Assembly (NCBI GenBank): GCA_026985075.1
Contig: JALSQX010000071.1
Span: 1-64,000 of the forward strand
Length of the DNA: 64,000 nt
Reading direction: 5' to 3'
From: Blastocatellia bacterium
Lineage (GTDB): Bacteria > Acidobacteriota > Blastocatellia > HR10 > J050
Below, piece after piece: positions 51,526-61,014 of this stretch; positions within the stretch are counted from its first letter, which is position 1, and each line of letters opens with the position of its first letter. The notes under the pieces were generated by a model. That model saw only the letters and a program-made list of their open reading frames with translations, did not search any database and was not told where the DNA came from. The translations under genes and the position numbers were made by a program.

Positions 51526-52333
51526 GACTTTCGCCTGTTTGATGCTCCTGCTCCTCGCGCCAGATCTCTTCGAGCTTCTGATAACTGGGAGGGAATTGAC
51601 CGGTGTACCGCAGAAAGGCTGGAATCGGGTATCGAATACCCCCTTGATAAGTTCCTTTGAGTCCTTCGATGAAGTCCCCGGCCAAACGAGCCGGTAATGA
51701 AAATGCCATTTCGTGGTCCTCGGTTTGACCGAAAACACGATCTCCGTAACAAGGCAAAATGACCTGATAATCTTGCGTATTCATCGTGCGAATGATCTCA
51801 TCAGAGCAGTCGAGTCGACCAGTAAAACTGGAAGTGATCGCTCCTCCTCGCTTGTAGAGGGCGGCCGCCACCATACGCATGACTTGGGCCGGATTGGCGT
51901 ACACCAGGTAAACGTGAGGCTCGAAGCGGGCCGTCGATGCCGGCCCAACGAGGATGCGCTCGTAGCTCCGATAGGGAAAGCGATCAGTGGCAGCTTCGGA
52001 TTTTGCGCCCGCCTCCAGTGTTTCTGTGTACATGCCGCAGGCGCAGTGACCTTCTGTGTAATAGGGCACCTCTTTCTCCAGGCCAAAAACGACCTTGGTC
52101 AGGACACAATTCAAATCGGCGCGCCCCACAGCGATGGTCCACCCATAACGTCGGGCCATGGAGATCGCTTGACAGGTGGCGATTTGAAGGTTCCAGTCCT
52201 TCTTGGGTTGTTTCGTTTTTGGTGGAAGGGGTTCGCCCGGCGACAACATGCGAATGGCCAGAGGGAAGCTCTGTGGTCGAACGTATGTCTCCACTTGTCG
52301 AGCGAATGTTTGTGGATCTACCATGCCCACCAT
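51491..52333 (-). CDS. DUF169 family protein
   Basis: A 280-residue protein with the DUF169 signature: PLAIRMLSPGEPLP near the N-terminus, a Cys-containing ATCQAISMARRYGWTIAVGRADLNCVLTKVVFGL, VLVGPASTARFEPHVYLVYANPAQVMRMVAAALYKRGG, and SSFTGRLDCSDEIIRTMNTQDYQVILPCYGDRVFGQTEDHEMAFSLPARL. Several conserved Cys (C54, C77, C99-x-C101, C180, C200) suggest a redox or metal role. Its function is unknown in any organism I can name. It is coupled to the PduO gene and has no clear ribosome site upstream. Confidence 0.85.
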   Translation of the reverse strand: MVGMVDPQTFARQVETYVRPQSFPLAIRMLSPGEPLPPKTKQPKKDWNLQIATCQAISMARRYGWTIAVGRADLNCVLTKVVFGLEKEVPYYTEGHCACGMYTETLEAGAKSEAATDRFPYRSYERILVGPASTARFEPHVYLVYANPAQVMRMVAAALYKRGGAITSSFTGRLDCSDEIIRTMNTQDYQVILPCYGDRVFGQTEDHEMAFSLPARLAGDFIEGLKGTYQGGIRYPIPAFLRYTGQFPPSYQKLEEIWREEQEHQTGESHAHNEGLHSER

Positions 52334-52785
52334 TTTACACCAGGCTGATCAGCGTCGTAAATAGCTGGTTCTCCATAGGTACGTTACACCACTGCCGAGT
52401 GTACATAGAATGTCCCCGCTTCATCCCTTACCGGTCAGCAAGAGGAGGGAAAATCCCCATCAAGAACTCATGATGGGAGCTTGACGATGGTCGCCCACCA
52501 ACCACGAAGCGACGCGAGAGAGTAAAATGTGAGATCTCAACAGGGCCGGCTTGGATTCTTGATGTCCAGGATCTGAGGAACAGGAAGAGTTCGTCGGACA
52601 GAACCGAGCGAACGAAACCAGGATACCGGAAATCCAAATCTCATGGGAAATGCGTGGCGATAATGTACGAGGACTGATGAGCGCGACGAGGAGCGAAAAT
52701 TCATTATCCATCGCCAGGCTTACGCTCAAAAGAGCGAGGCGATGTTCATGAGCCGTCGTCTGGATTCTGATGAAAGGAGATGCCG
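52334..52785. other. Intergenic region between divergent DUF169 and secreted-protein genes
   Basis: About 450 bp with no convincing gene. It must contain promoters for both divergent genes, but no hexamer pair stood out. Confidence 0.4.
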
Positions 52786-54042
52786 ATGATCGAGGGAACG
52801 AAGCTTCGGAGCTTCCTCTTTACATTCGCCTGGGGGATGATGATCGCAGGGGTTGCGGGAAGCCAGAATAGTTCGCCCCACTTTGCTGACATAGGGGGTG
52901 ACGAAGGACGATACCTCAATGCACTGTCAGCCACTCATCGGGGCAGGGCTCACGGGGCGCACCGAAAGATTCAGGAGTTCGGATTCATCAGACCTCCGAG
53001 TAAAGATCCTGCGCCAGCCGCCAGGATTCGTTCCGATCCATGTTCTCCGCAGCGAGAACCGTCAGCGGTTCGAGAATCCGGCGATGAGCGGGGGCGGCCC
53101 AGCTCACGCGATCAAGCCGGCGCTCATGACCACTGGCGAAGTACAATCATGGAGATACACTTCATGTCCGGACAGGGCCGGCCACTCTATCGATTGGGCC
53201 AGGCGGCATTCGAGTTATGGTGCCGGCAATACTCTCCACAGGGAGCTCTCCGGTTTAATGGGGGCTGTCCTCAGAGCGCACAAGAGGGCACATACTATAC
53301 AGAATACTTTGTCGCCTATAGCGGGGGAAAGAAAGTGTTTGAATCCGACGGGGTGTATAAACCGGGCTCGATCTGTGCCATCTGCGAGATATTCCTCTTC
53401 GAGTACAGGAACGCGAAGTACATCATTGTCTCCGATTGGACCGGGGGACAGAAGTGTTGTGGCCAGTGGTACATGTTCCGATTGGCCCGGGGCGAGCTTA
53501 AGCCGATGGAGCAGGTTGTCGTGGATTCGCTCAACGGGTTTCCTTCGGGGGTCAATCTCGAGATGAGAAAGGGGCAATTATATCTGGTGCTGCGCGATGC
53601 CATACGCTGGTTTTATGGACAGGTTGGCCTTTACGGATACGAATATCCCCTGTTCTCTTTTCATCAACATTATGCGATTAAGGGAGACCAGTTATTGAAG
53701 CGGGATATTGACTTCCAAGATGAATACCGACAGCGGGCACAACAGGTGAGCGTGGAATTAGAAGCTTTAGCCGAAAAGCTCCAGGAAAGCAACGAGGAGG
53801 ATAAACCGGTGCTCCGGCCTGCCGGTCGGTGGATCTCTCTCCTTGGTGAAAAGACGGTGAATCTCATCCTCGCCGGAGAGGCAGAGAGAGCGTGGGAGGA
53901 ATTCGACCAAACTTTCAATTGGTTTTCAACCCTCTCACCGCCCCTCAACAACGAAGGGGAAGAGATTGATCCTGAGAGGGTCAGAGAAGAAATTTTGAAA
54001 GCACTCCACAGAGATCTTCTCCGGGGGCATCGTCATCGATGA
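52786..54042 (+). CDS. Secreted protein of unknown function
   Basis: The ATG at 52786 fits AAAGGAG better than the ATG at 52780. The product (418 residues) has a signal peptide (LRSFLFTFAWGMMIAGVAGS). Residues 40-125 are poor in hydrophobics and rich in R, S, P and H, so a frameshift there is possible. From residue 130 the protein looks real and shows a Cys-rich stretch (LWCRQYSPQG...FNGGCPQS...CAICEIFLF...GGQKCCGQWYMF) and then YGYEYPLFSFHQHYAIKGDQLLKR. The C-terminus is helical. I recognise no family. Confidence 0.6.
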   Translation: MIEGTKLRSFLFTFAWGMMIAGVAGSQNSSPHFADIGGDEGRYLNALSATHRGRAHGAHRKIQEFGFIRPPSKDPAPAARIRSDPCSPQREPSAVRESGDERGRPSSRDQAGAHDHWRSTIMEIHFMSGQGRPLYRLGQAAFELWCRQYSPQGALRFNGGCPQSAQEGTYYTEYFVAYSGGKKVFESDGVYKPGSICAICEIFLFEYRNAKYIIVSDWTGGQKCCGQWYMFRLARGELKPMEQVVVDSLNGFPSGVNLEMRKGQLYLVLRDAIRWFYGQVGLYGYEYPLFSFHQHYAIKGDQLLKRDIDFQDEYRQRAQQVSVELEALAEKLQESNEEDKPVLRPAGRWISLLGEKTVNLILAGEAERAWEEFDQTFNWFSTLSPPLNNEGEEIDPERVREEILKALHRDLLRGHRHR

Positions 54043-54082
54043 GAAACTCTGGAGTCGGCCAGCGCTCCGCCGTTGCCACCAC

Positions 54083-54111
54083 TTGACATGCCGTAAAGGG
54101 CTTCTTATAGT
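54083..54111 (+). promoter_or_regulatory. Sigma-70-type promoter for the ROK kinase gene
   Basis: -35 TTGACA (54083-54088), 17-bp spacer, -10 TATAGT (54106-54111), about 35 bp before the ATG at 54145. It is the closest to consensus in the window. Confidence 0.7.
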
Positions 54112-54144
54112 GGCCTGCTGATCCTCTTTTGAACGGAGTGTGAG

Positions 54145-55131
54145 ATGTCATCTTCGGCCGAAGCGAGTTACATCATCGGGATCGATATTGGCGGGACAAA
54201 AATTGCCACTGGTTTGGTCACCCAGCAATTTCATATCATCAAACGGACAATTCTCCCAACACCTCGGAATTCCGATGCCGAACGCGTCCTTGAGCAGATC
54301 TACCGTTCCGTGGAGGCAACTCTTGAAAAGACGAACGTGACCAAAGATCAAATCAGCGGCGTTGGTGTTGTCGCCCCAGGACCGCTCAATCCCGATGCAG
54401 GAGTAGTGATCTCAGCACCCAACATCCCCGCATTCAAAGATGTCCCCATTGTCAAACATCTCCAAAGACGTTTCGGTCTCCCCACGCGATTGGAGAACGA
54501 CGCCAACGCCGCCGGGCTCGCTGAAGCGTTGTTCGGGGCCGGTGTCGGTCACGACCACGTTTTCTACATCACGGTGAGCACAGGCATCGGGACCGGCATT
54601 ATCCTCCATAGACAAATTTATCACGGCAAAAACGGGACGGCGGCCGAGGGCGGGCATGTCACCATCGATTTCCGTGGTCCGGTGTGTCATTGCGGTCGGA
54701 GAGGCTGTATCGAAGCCTATGCATCAGGACCGGCGCTCGCTCGGCGGGCAAAAGAGCGGTTGGCCGGCTTTGCCGGACGCTCGCGGATACTGGATCTGGT
54801 CGACGGGGATCTGGAACGGGTGACGCCGGTCGAAATCTCACGGGCAGCAGAAGAAAATGACCGACTGGCCATCGAGCTCATCAACGAGACGGGAGAATAC
54901 CTGGCCATCTGGCTCGGCGGCATGGTGAGTCTCCTCGATCCCGATATCGTGGTCATCGGTGGAGGACTCTCATTAATGGGAGAGCGACTGTTCTCCGCGA
55001 TCCGCGAGCGCCTCCCGGTTTACTCGATAAACCCATTCGCCGGAGACGTTCCCATCGTTCCGGCCAGGCTTCAACGTGACGTCGGCATCCTGGGAGCAGC
55101 AGCGCTCTTTCTGGAGGCGAAGGCCGAATAA
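54145..55131 (+). CDS. ROK-family sugar kinase (glucokinase-like)
   Basis: A 328-residue ASKHA-fold kinase. IIGIDIGGTKIATGLV is the ATP phosphate motif, LENDANAAGLAEALFGAG has the catalytic base Asp, EGGHVTID begins the ROK signature and CHCGRRGCIEAYASG is the zinc site (C-x-C-x4-C). Length and motifs fit bacterial glucokinase of the ROK type, but N-acetylmannosamine or other hexose kinases cannot be excluded. A strong promoter precedes it and no sugar transporter adjoins. Confidence 0.93.
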   Translation: MSSSAEASYIIGIDIGGTKIATGLVTQQFHIIKRTILPTPRNSDAERVLEQIYRSVEATLEKTNVTKDQISGVGVVAPGPLNPDAGVVISAPNIPAFKDVPIVKHLQRRFGLPTRLENDANAAGLAEALFGAGVGHDHVFYITVSTGIGTGIILHRQIYHGKNGTAAEGGHVTIDFRGPVCHCGRRGCIEAYASGPALARRAKERLAGFAGRSRILDLVDGDLERVTPVEISRAAEENDRLAIELINETGEYLAIWLGGMVSLLDPDIVVIGGGLSLMGERLFSAIRERLPVYSINPFAGDVPIVPARLQRDVGILGAAALFLEAKAE

Positions 55132-55588
55132 ATTCCCGGTTTGCTCTCACTCTGCATAAGGACGAGAGTTCCCCTCACGACATCAGGTGCATCTTGACGG
55201 TGAGTTGTGGGACGGTGGTCACCCGATTGGAGAGTGATTGCGCGGATGCCTGTAAGAAACACGTCCATCGGATGGTGTACCGTTGCTCGAATGGTGTGGG
55301 CGAGTCACTTTCTCTCCCGGAAGGACGCCAACGGTGGGACGAGCGTCCCGAAGTCTCGTGCTCCAGATCGCGGCATTCGCTGTCCGGTCGCCCGACCAAT
55401 GGTAGGCTGGTCCGTCAGAGACCCGCGCTTCGGGTCATCGGCGCCGCGTTCTGACCGGGTCAGACAGGATGCGCAGTATTGTCGCCGGGCTTTCCATCAC
55501 GGCTGTGAGACTTCTCCTCTGAAAAGAGCCACAGATTTCACCGATGCGCACAAATCAAACCTCTTCTGTGAATCGGCGACTCCCCGTT

Positions 55589-55700
55589 CATCCTCGCGGT
55601 GTGGTCCTAGGCCATAGATGTGGCGCAAACGGACAGCTTGCGCTACTTCCCCTAACCAATCCCTTTTCGTCCTTGCCGTATGGCCCATAGGCCATGGATG
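55589..55700. repeat. REP-like dispersed element, two units
   Basis: CCTCGCGGTGTGGTCC...GGCCATAGATG is repeated as CTTGCCGTATGGCCC...GGCCATGGATG about 75 bp on. Between them GGCGCAA and TTGCGCTACTTC form an inverted pair around ACGGACAGC. A degenerate copy is at 24691-24760. Judged by eye. Confidence 0.5.
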
Positions 55701-55716
55701 ACTCCGTTGAAAAAGG

Positions 55717-55744
55717 GTAGCGCAAGATGGGATCTTTGCGCTAC
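55717..55744. repeat. Strong hairpin in the REP-like region
   Basis: GTAGCGCAAGAT and ATCTTTGCGCTAC pair over 9 perfect outer bases plus 3 inner bases with one bulge. There is no T-run, so it is probably a REP palindrome and not a terminator; it shares GCGCAA/TTGCGC with the element just upstream. Confidence 0.6.
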
Positions 55745-55788
55745 GCGTGTTCATCCCCTCGGTGCGGCTCGCCAGTCACTCCCTTGAC

Positions 55789-55817
55789 TTGCGTCCGAGA
55801 TGGAGTGCTCCTATAAT
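55789..55817 (+). promoter_or_regulatory. Possible promoter for the Crp/Fnr gene
   Basis: TTGCGT (55789-55794), 17-bp spacer and perfect TATAAT (55812-55817). An overlapping TTGACT at 55784 would need a 22-bp spacer. The leader to the ATG is about 220 nt. Confidence 0.45.
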
Positions 55818-56036
55818 GCCCGGCGAGCTGGAGCGTGTGTTGGCGTTGCCCTTCCGACCTTGGGAGGAGGAGAAACTGGTGAGCTGTGAGACGAAATAGG
55901 GTGACGATTGGTATTTTCCCCCTCCTGGAGCGGAAGAGAACGTCCTTCCGGCCGGAGAGCCAGGGCTGACGCCCGGTGGTGGACATCGCGTCGCGGCAGG
56001 TCATGAGCCGCTTTTGAGGTCTCTGTGGGAGGAGGC

Positions 56037-56732
56037 ATGGGACGTCCGAACGATCTGTCGCCCTGTGGAGAGAATCCATCCTGCGCGCTCTGTCACCGAC
56101 TGTCCGACCTCTGGTTGCGAATCGAGGAGTTGTCCCTCCCGGTGGCCTATCCAGCCCGGCGCCGCATCTTTAAACAGGGCGAGACTCCTGCTCATCTTGT
56201 GGTCGTCTGCTCGGGAGCGGTGCGGCTCTATGGGGCTCATCCTGGTGGTCGACCGATGACTTTTCGCGTCGCCCAACCGGGTGATCTGCTCGGTCTGGCG
56301 GCGGTCGTCACCCGGCAACCTTATGCCTTTTCCGCCGACACCATTTTCCCCTGCAGCTTGCGCCTGGTGCCTGGGCGCGCCTTCCTCCGCGCGCTGGAGG
56401 CCGAGCCGACATTATGGGCTCATGTGGCCGAGGAGATCGCCCGCCGACACTACGACATGGCCGAGCAGTTGAAGCAGCCACCACGCCAGCGCTTGATTCG
56501 ACTGCTGCTGGCGTTCAGCGTCCTGGTGGGTTCATCGCCGCGGCGTGCGCCTCGCCATGTTGTCCGATTGACTAATGAGGAGCTGGCCGATCTGGTGGGT
56601 CTGTCCGAGCGCCGGGTGCGGCAGTATCTGGCCGAGTTGAGGGGGCAGGGGGTGATTACGCGCCGTCGGGGGTGGCTGGAGATTGCCGACCGGGAGCGGC
56701 TGCGAGGCATGATCGGGAAGGGTCGGCGATGA
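56037..56732 (+). CDS. Crp/Fnr-family transcriptional regulator with FNR-like cysteines
   Basis: A 231-residue regulator starting at the ATG 56037 after GGGAGG (GTG at 56025 also possible). The N-terminal CGENPSCALC has the spacing C-x5-C-x2-C, and a further Cys is in TIFPCSLRLVP, so four Cys could bind an Fe-S cluster as in FNR. The cyclic-nucleotide-fold domain (LVVVCSGAVRLYGAHPGGRPMTFRVAQPGDLLGLAAVV) is followed by a winged HTH (LTNEELADLVGLSERRVRQYLAELRGQGVITRRRGWLEI). The palindromic sites directly downstream (56787-56844) are candidate targets but do not match the FNR box. Confidence 0.9.
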   Translation: MGRPNDLSPCGENPSCALCHRLSDLWLRIEELSLPVAYPARRRIFKQGETPAHLVVVCSGAVRLYGAHPGGRPMTFRVAQPGDLLGLAAVVTRQPYAFSADTIFPCSLRLVPGRAFLRALEAEPTLWAHVAEEIARRHYDMAEQLKQPPRQRLIRLLLAFSVLVGSSPRRAPRHVVRLTNEELADLVGLSERRVRQYLAELRGQGVITRRRGWLEIADRERLRGMIGKGRR

Positions 56733-56786
56733 GGAAGGGGAGGATGGGGCGGGCTATGGAGGGAGCATCTGGAGTGAGTCGAAACC

Positions 56787-56844
56787 GGAAACGTTTCCGC
56801 CTTGGAGGCGGCAACATTTCCGGTTTTTGGGGGGAAACGTTTCC
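56787..56844. promoter_or_regulatory. Triple operator-like array at exact 23-bp spacing
   Basis: The palindrome GGAAACGTTTCC is present at 56787-56798 and 56833-56844, and a degenerate form GGCAACATTTCC at 56810-56821. Starts are 23 bp apart each time, just over two helical turns. The sites lie between the Crp/Fnr stop and the start of the large secreted protein (56976). The symmetry and AACGTT centre resemble LacI-type operators. Confidence 0.7.
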
Positions 56845-56975
56845 TGGTAGGGATGGGGATTGGGGATTAATATGGTGGCGTGGCGATATTGTTGGTACGC
56901 CATCACGGCAGTTGGGCGAGTCCGGAGGAGGACCACAGCCGAGGTGTTCTCCGAGGGGCTCGGGGAGGGCGTCTC

Positions 56976-59836
56976 ATGAGGCGATGGAGGAGCGTGCTGC
57001 TCATCTGTGGTGGGATTCTGGTCATTGGGGTGATGTGGTTGGCAGGGAGCGGGTGGGGGGCGTCTGGGGCGGCGGTGCAGTTTGTGCTGCGGGAGGAGAT
57101 TCGGGGGCCGTACTGGACGGTGGATGAGGGGTTCCAGGCCCGGCTGATGTTGAGCAACACGACGGATGAGCCGATACGGGTCTATCCGGAGGTGTATGCG
57201 GCGACTGGGGAGGGGGTAGTGTTGCCCTGGTTGGCGTTGCGGGAGCACGAGCGGCGGGAGGTGGATCTGGGGGCGTGGCTCAGCGAGCAGGGGGTGGAGT
57301 TCACCTCGGGGAGTTTGCGGTTGCGGCACACGGGAGGGTTTTATGCGCTGGCCGCGCAGGTGACCCTTGTCAACACGGCGAGGAGCTGGTCGTTCGATCT
57401 GCCGGTGGAGCCGCCGGGGCTGTTTCATCGGTCGCGGGTGCTGGAGGGGGTGTGGTGGGTGCCGGGTGACGGCGGTGAGGCGCGGCTGGTGGTGAGCAAC
57501 ACGCTGGAGGCGCGGCTGCCGGTGGAGGTGACGGCGCCGACGCCCTGGGTGCAGATCACCAGCACGACGGTTGATCCTCCGTTCGATCTGGATCCGGCGG
57601 CGATGGGGGAGACCGTGCCGCTGCGCGTCCGAGTGCATCACTCGGCAGGGATGTCGGGGCAGGCGGTCACCGTGTCGATTCGGCGGGTGGAGCCGGCGCT
57701 GGACAGTTGTCTTGTCACAGCGCCTCTCGGCGGCGAGCCCGAGGCTCAGCAGACCCGGGTCATTGCGTCCACTCAGACGGGCGAGAGGGACCTGGAGTTC
57801 GCGTTCGACGTGGTGGTGGGGCTGGACTCCTGTGACGGGCTGGTGAGGTATCAAGCCATGGTCTCTGGTGCCGTGGAGGTGACCGTGCGGCCGCCAGTAC
57901 AAGATGAGGCACTGTTTCAGGTCGAGCGAGCCAAGTTGCAGATCAAGGAGACGAGTTTTCCGGCGCAGAGTGTCGCCCCGGGCGAGACGGTTCAACTGAC
58001 CGTGCGCGTACATCATTCCGCGGGGGTACATGAGTTGGTCGGCGTGCGCATTGCGCGTGCCGATGCCGATGCCTGTGTGCTGACCACGCCATTGGAGGCC
58101 ACGCAACAGCAGGCCATCGATGTCGTAGGGTCAGGCGATCTGCTGTTTGTCTTCGACATCACCGTGGGGGTGGACACCTGTCAGGGGAATTTCATCTATG
58201 CCGCCGAGTTGCTTCCCTTGCCGGGACATGTGGTTTACCTCAGGCCGGCGGAACCGGACGATGGGGAAGGGGGGTGTGCTGTTTTACGGAGTATATGGAT
58301 TGAGAGCGCGGAGTTTCTGCCTCCCGGCCGAGAGCCGGGGCAATCATCGGCGCTGACCGTCGTCGTCCGCAGTGATCCGGGCGTGCCGTTGGGTACGGCG
58401 ATAACGGTACGGGTGGAGATGCGTTCTACGCAGCCGGCGGCGGGATGTCCGGTGGTGGTGAGGCCGACGGTGGCCGAACTCTCCCATGTCCTCAATCCCG
58501 GGGATGGCACCGGGGGGAGCACCACATACGTGTTCACCATCACCGTGGACTCGGGATCGTGTGCCGGGACGGTGACCTATCATGCCAGCATCACCACTGC
58601 ATCGAGCGAGTCCTTCACGGTAGTCGAGACGCCGCATCAGGACGCGACCCTCACCGTCTCGGCGGCGGCCTCGGGGGAGTTGCGGCTGTTTCTTGATGTG
58701 GAGGATAATTTCGATGTGAGCCGGCCGCGGAGCGATATTGACGAGTATCTGCCGGGGGCGAAGCTGGACGGCAGGAGTGTGAGTTTGCCGCAGAGGGTGA
58801 AGCTGATTGCCGCGTTTGTGGACTCCAGCACGGGCGCCATCGTGGCGCCGCCGAGCGGGGTCGATCAAGTGAGCTTCGCGCTGCAGGGGACGTCGGCGTT
58901 CAAGGGGATAGCGATGAACTCTGGGAGTGAGACGACGGCGGATTTCAGTCTGTCAGCCACCACGGCTTCATTCTCGGCAGATCACACGGCGCGGGTGGAC
59001 TTGGTGTGTCACGATTATGGGGGATTCACGACGGTGCGGGCGAGTGCGGGAGGGCAGACGGTCGAGATGCGCGTGCCGAAAGATGACAACGGCAACTGGT
59101 TGCCGGATGGGGTGTGGAGGGTGATCGCGAATGGACGGGTGATCGGCGAAATCATGGATACAGGTTTGGCGACCGATGCGGACGAGGATGTGAATCCGAT
59201 GGGGAACGGGGTAGATGGGGATGGGTTGGTGAATTTCGAGGAGTTTCGTGGCTTCATGGTGCGGGGGGAGCACCGGAGAACGAATCCTTTCCAGAAAGAT
59301 TTGTTTATCTCTAGTGACTTGCCTCAGAACATTGGGGATGTCATCAACCTTCCTGTGACGAAGCATTGGATTTTCAAAATCAGATGGATGCGAACAGGAT
59401 CATTAACTTCAATCGTTCGAATTCCGGATTCGGAGGCTCGATTCCAACGATCTTTGATCAACATGCATTGATGGTAATTGATATGGGTCGTGGCCCAGGG
59501 GGTATATTTGGTCAGGTCACTGCTGTAGGATCCCCAAACGTGCAGACAGGGCCGATAGAGATTTATACTCTATATATCCGGTTCGCCAGTCCTCCGCATA
59601 ATGATTTCATCAACGAGGATCCTTTTGATGATGAGAAGACGCGGCAGACGATCGGACACGAAGTGGGACATGGAGTGAACATTGTCCATCGCTTCCCCAG
59701 CCAATACCCACCAGGACCATTATCAGTGATGGTCACCGGATATTTCATGGTCACCAGCAACATCAATGATCCGGCGTGGAACAATATTCCACATAACTAC
59801 GATGCAACTGATGAACAACAAATTCGAGTGAGGTGA
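56976..59836 (+). pseudogene. Large secreted Ig-like/metzincin-type protein gene interrupted by a frameshift
   Basis: The ATG at 56976 after GGGAGGG begins a signal peptide (RSVLLICGGILVIGVMWLAG). Residues 200-560 hold three repeats of about 115 residues, each with a conserved Cys pair (SCLVTAPL...LDSCDG; ACVLTTPL...VDTCQG; GCPVVVRP...SGSCAG), Ig-like in pattern. An EF-hand/dockerin-like Asp-rich stretch follows (DTGLATDADEDVNPMGNGVDGDGLVNFEEF). The first frame ends at 59471, but after about 59360 the sensible sequence continues in another frame (MDANRIINFNRSNSGFGG ... to 59836) with the zinc motif HEVGHGVNIVH at 59657-59689. Either a real disruption or a sequencing error. Confidence 0.75.
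59525..59836 (+). repeat. 312-bp segment duplicated at 61011-61322 (copy 1)
   Basis: This segment, coding for the metalloprotease motif and the C-terminus, recurs 1486 bp downstream with a single base difference that I can find (CGAGTG versus CAAGTG near the end). Outside it the flanks diverge quickly. Confidence 0.9.
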
Positions 59837-59842
59837 AGACTT

Positions 59843-60745
59843 ATGACACAGCCAACGTGCATACTTCTGGTTAGTTTAGCAATTGGCGGTATTTTTTTGC
59901 CGCAAGATGAGCATCTTTATTCTTTTGTTCGCGTAGGCGAGAGCTACGGGACAACATATACTCCGCCACCAGCCGAGGGAGCCTACTTCGTATTTTTCCA
60001 AGGTGAACCCATCACGGTTCGATTGGATATTCTCAATGAAGGCTCCAAAAAGGCGATGGTCGTTGCAAATGAGCTGAGACCCGAGGAAGCTTTCCGGATG
60101 ACGGTCCTAAAAGCTCCCACGCCGGAAGTGAAAGGTCGCCTTGGTATTGAAGTTTCTCCCTCCGTCAAACTGATACTTCCAAAGACCGCCATTTCGGCTG
60201 AGTGGTCGGAGCGAATCGAGTTGCCCCCGCGGTCCAGACTGTATTTCGAGGCGAGGGTGACAAGTGAACAAGAGGCCTTACCACCAGGCATCTACCACTT
60301 GAAGTTTCGATGCCGACTGAAGAGTGCATCGGGAAAGGAGATTCCGGCGCACAGCGAGATTTTTCAATTCGAGATCAGAGCGGTCGAGACGTTCGAGGAT
60401 CGCCTCGAAGTTCTCAGGAGGCAGGCGGCGCGGCTCTCTACCAGGGGTGAATATGAAGAAGCCGAGAAGAAGCTGGATGAATTACTGTTATTATACCCGA
60501 ACAGTTCTCATAGTTACATAGAGAAAGGCAACATGGCCATGGTTCAGGGGAAAAAAGACGAGGCAGCCAAGGCGTACCAAAGAGCCCTTGATCTCCTTCA
60601 ATCGAGGATGGACACGATTTATTTGTCCTATGCTCATGATGTATCGATCGAACATACTATTGGTTTTCTTCTGGCGACGCTTCGATCTCTTCAAGGTGAG
60701 CTTGAGGGTGAGAGCCACCGCAAAGGGCACAGGGAGCCACGGTAG
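59843..60745 (+). CDS. Secreted TPR-containing protein (copy 1)
   Basis: A 300-residue protein with a short signal peptide (ILLVSLAIGGIFLP). Residues 25-185 form a strand-rich domain (YFVFFQGEPITVRLDILNEGSKKAMVV ... LPPGIYHLKFRCRLKSASGKEIPAHSEIFQFEIRAVET), and residues 205-265 contain TPR helices (EYEEAEKKLDELLLLYPNSSHSYIEKGNMAMVQGKKDEAAKAYQRALDLL). GAGGTGAA precedes the ATG, 6 bp after the metalloprotease stop, so the two are coupled. The paralogue at 61329-62198 has the same layout. Possibly an accessory or chaperone of the protease. Confidence 0.8.
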   Translation: MTQPTCILLVSLAIGGIFLPQDEHLYSFVRVGESYGTTYTPPPAEGAYFVFFQGEPITVRLDILNEGSKKAMVVANELRPEEAFRMTVLKAPTPEVKGRLGIEVSPSVKLILPKTAISAEWSERIELPPRSRLYFEARVTSEQEALPPGIYHLKFRCRLKSASGKEIPAHSEIFQFEIRAVETFEDRLEVLRRQAARLSTRGEYEEAEKKLDELLLLYPNSSHSYIEKGNMAMVQGKKDEAAKAYQRALDLLQSRMDTIYLSYAHDVSIEHTIGFLLATLRSLQGELEGESHRKGHREPR

Positions 60746-60831
60746 ATATCACAATGGTTTGCCTGTTAATCAAAATGGGACCCGCAATGAGAGCCAAGAG
60801 GGATGCTGGTTCCGTTGTGTATCAAGTCAGC

Positions 60832-61014
60832 ATGAGGAGAGTGACGCGAAGAACAGGTCGGTTGTTGGGCATTCTGATCCTGAGTGGGTCCATCCTGGTC
60901 TCCCTTCAACTCCATGGGATTCACGCTCAATCCTCGACCTACACGGTCACGTCCGTAGTTCAGGTGGGAGCCCTGCCGCCGGGTGAGGAGGGTGGTGCGG
61001 CTTCAGCGCTGTAG
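60832..61014 (+). pseudogene. N-terminal remnant of a secreted protein joined to the duplicated segment
   Basis: The ATG at 60832 (or 60787) opens a signal peptide (RLLGILILSGSILVSLQLHGIHAQSS) and stops after GEEGGAASAL at 61014, where the 312-bp duplicated segment begins in a different frame. It is probably the head of a second metalloprotease gene truncated by recombination; the head differs from that of the gene at 56976. Confidence 0.6.

Larger units (their letters stand above)
55132..56036. other. 900-bp intergenic region with REP-like repeats
   Basis: No coding region on either strand is convincing. The interval contains repeat elements listed separately, a stretch resembling common non-coding repeats (GCCACAGATTTCACCGATG near 55528-55548) and a likely promoter at 55789-55817 for the Crp/Fnr gene. 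Confidence 0.5.

Noticed and set aside
55497..55754. Minus-strand frame in the intergenic repeat region
   Set aside because: Its translation comes from a common non-coding repeat (CACAGATTTCACCGATG type), not from a protein family.
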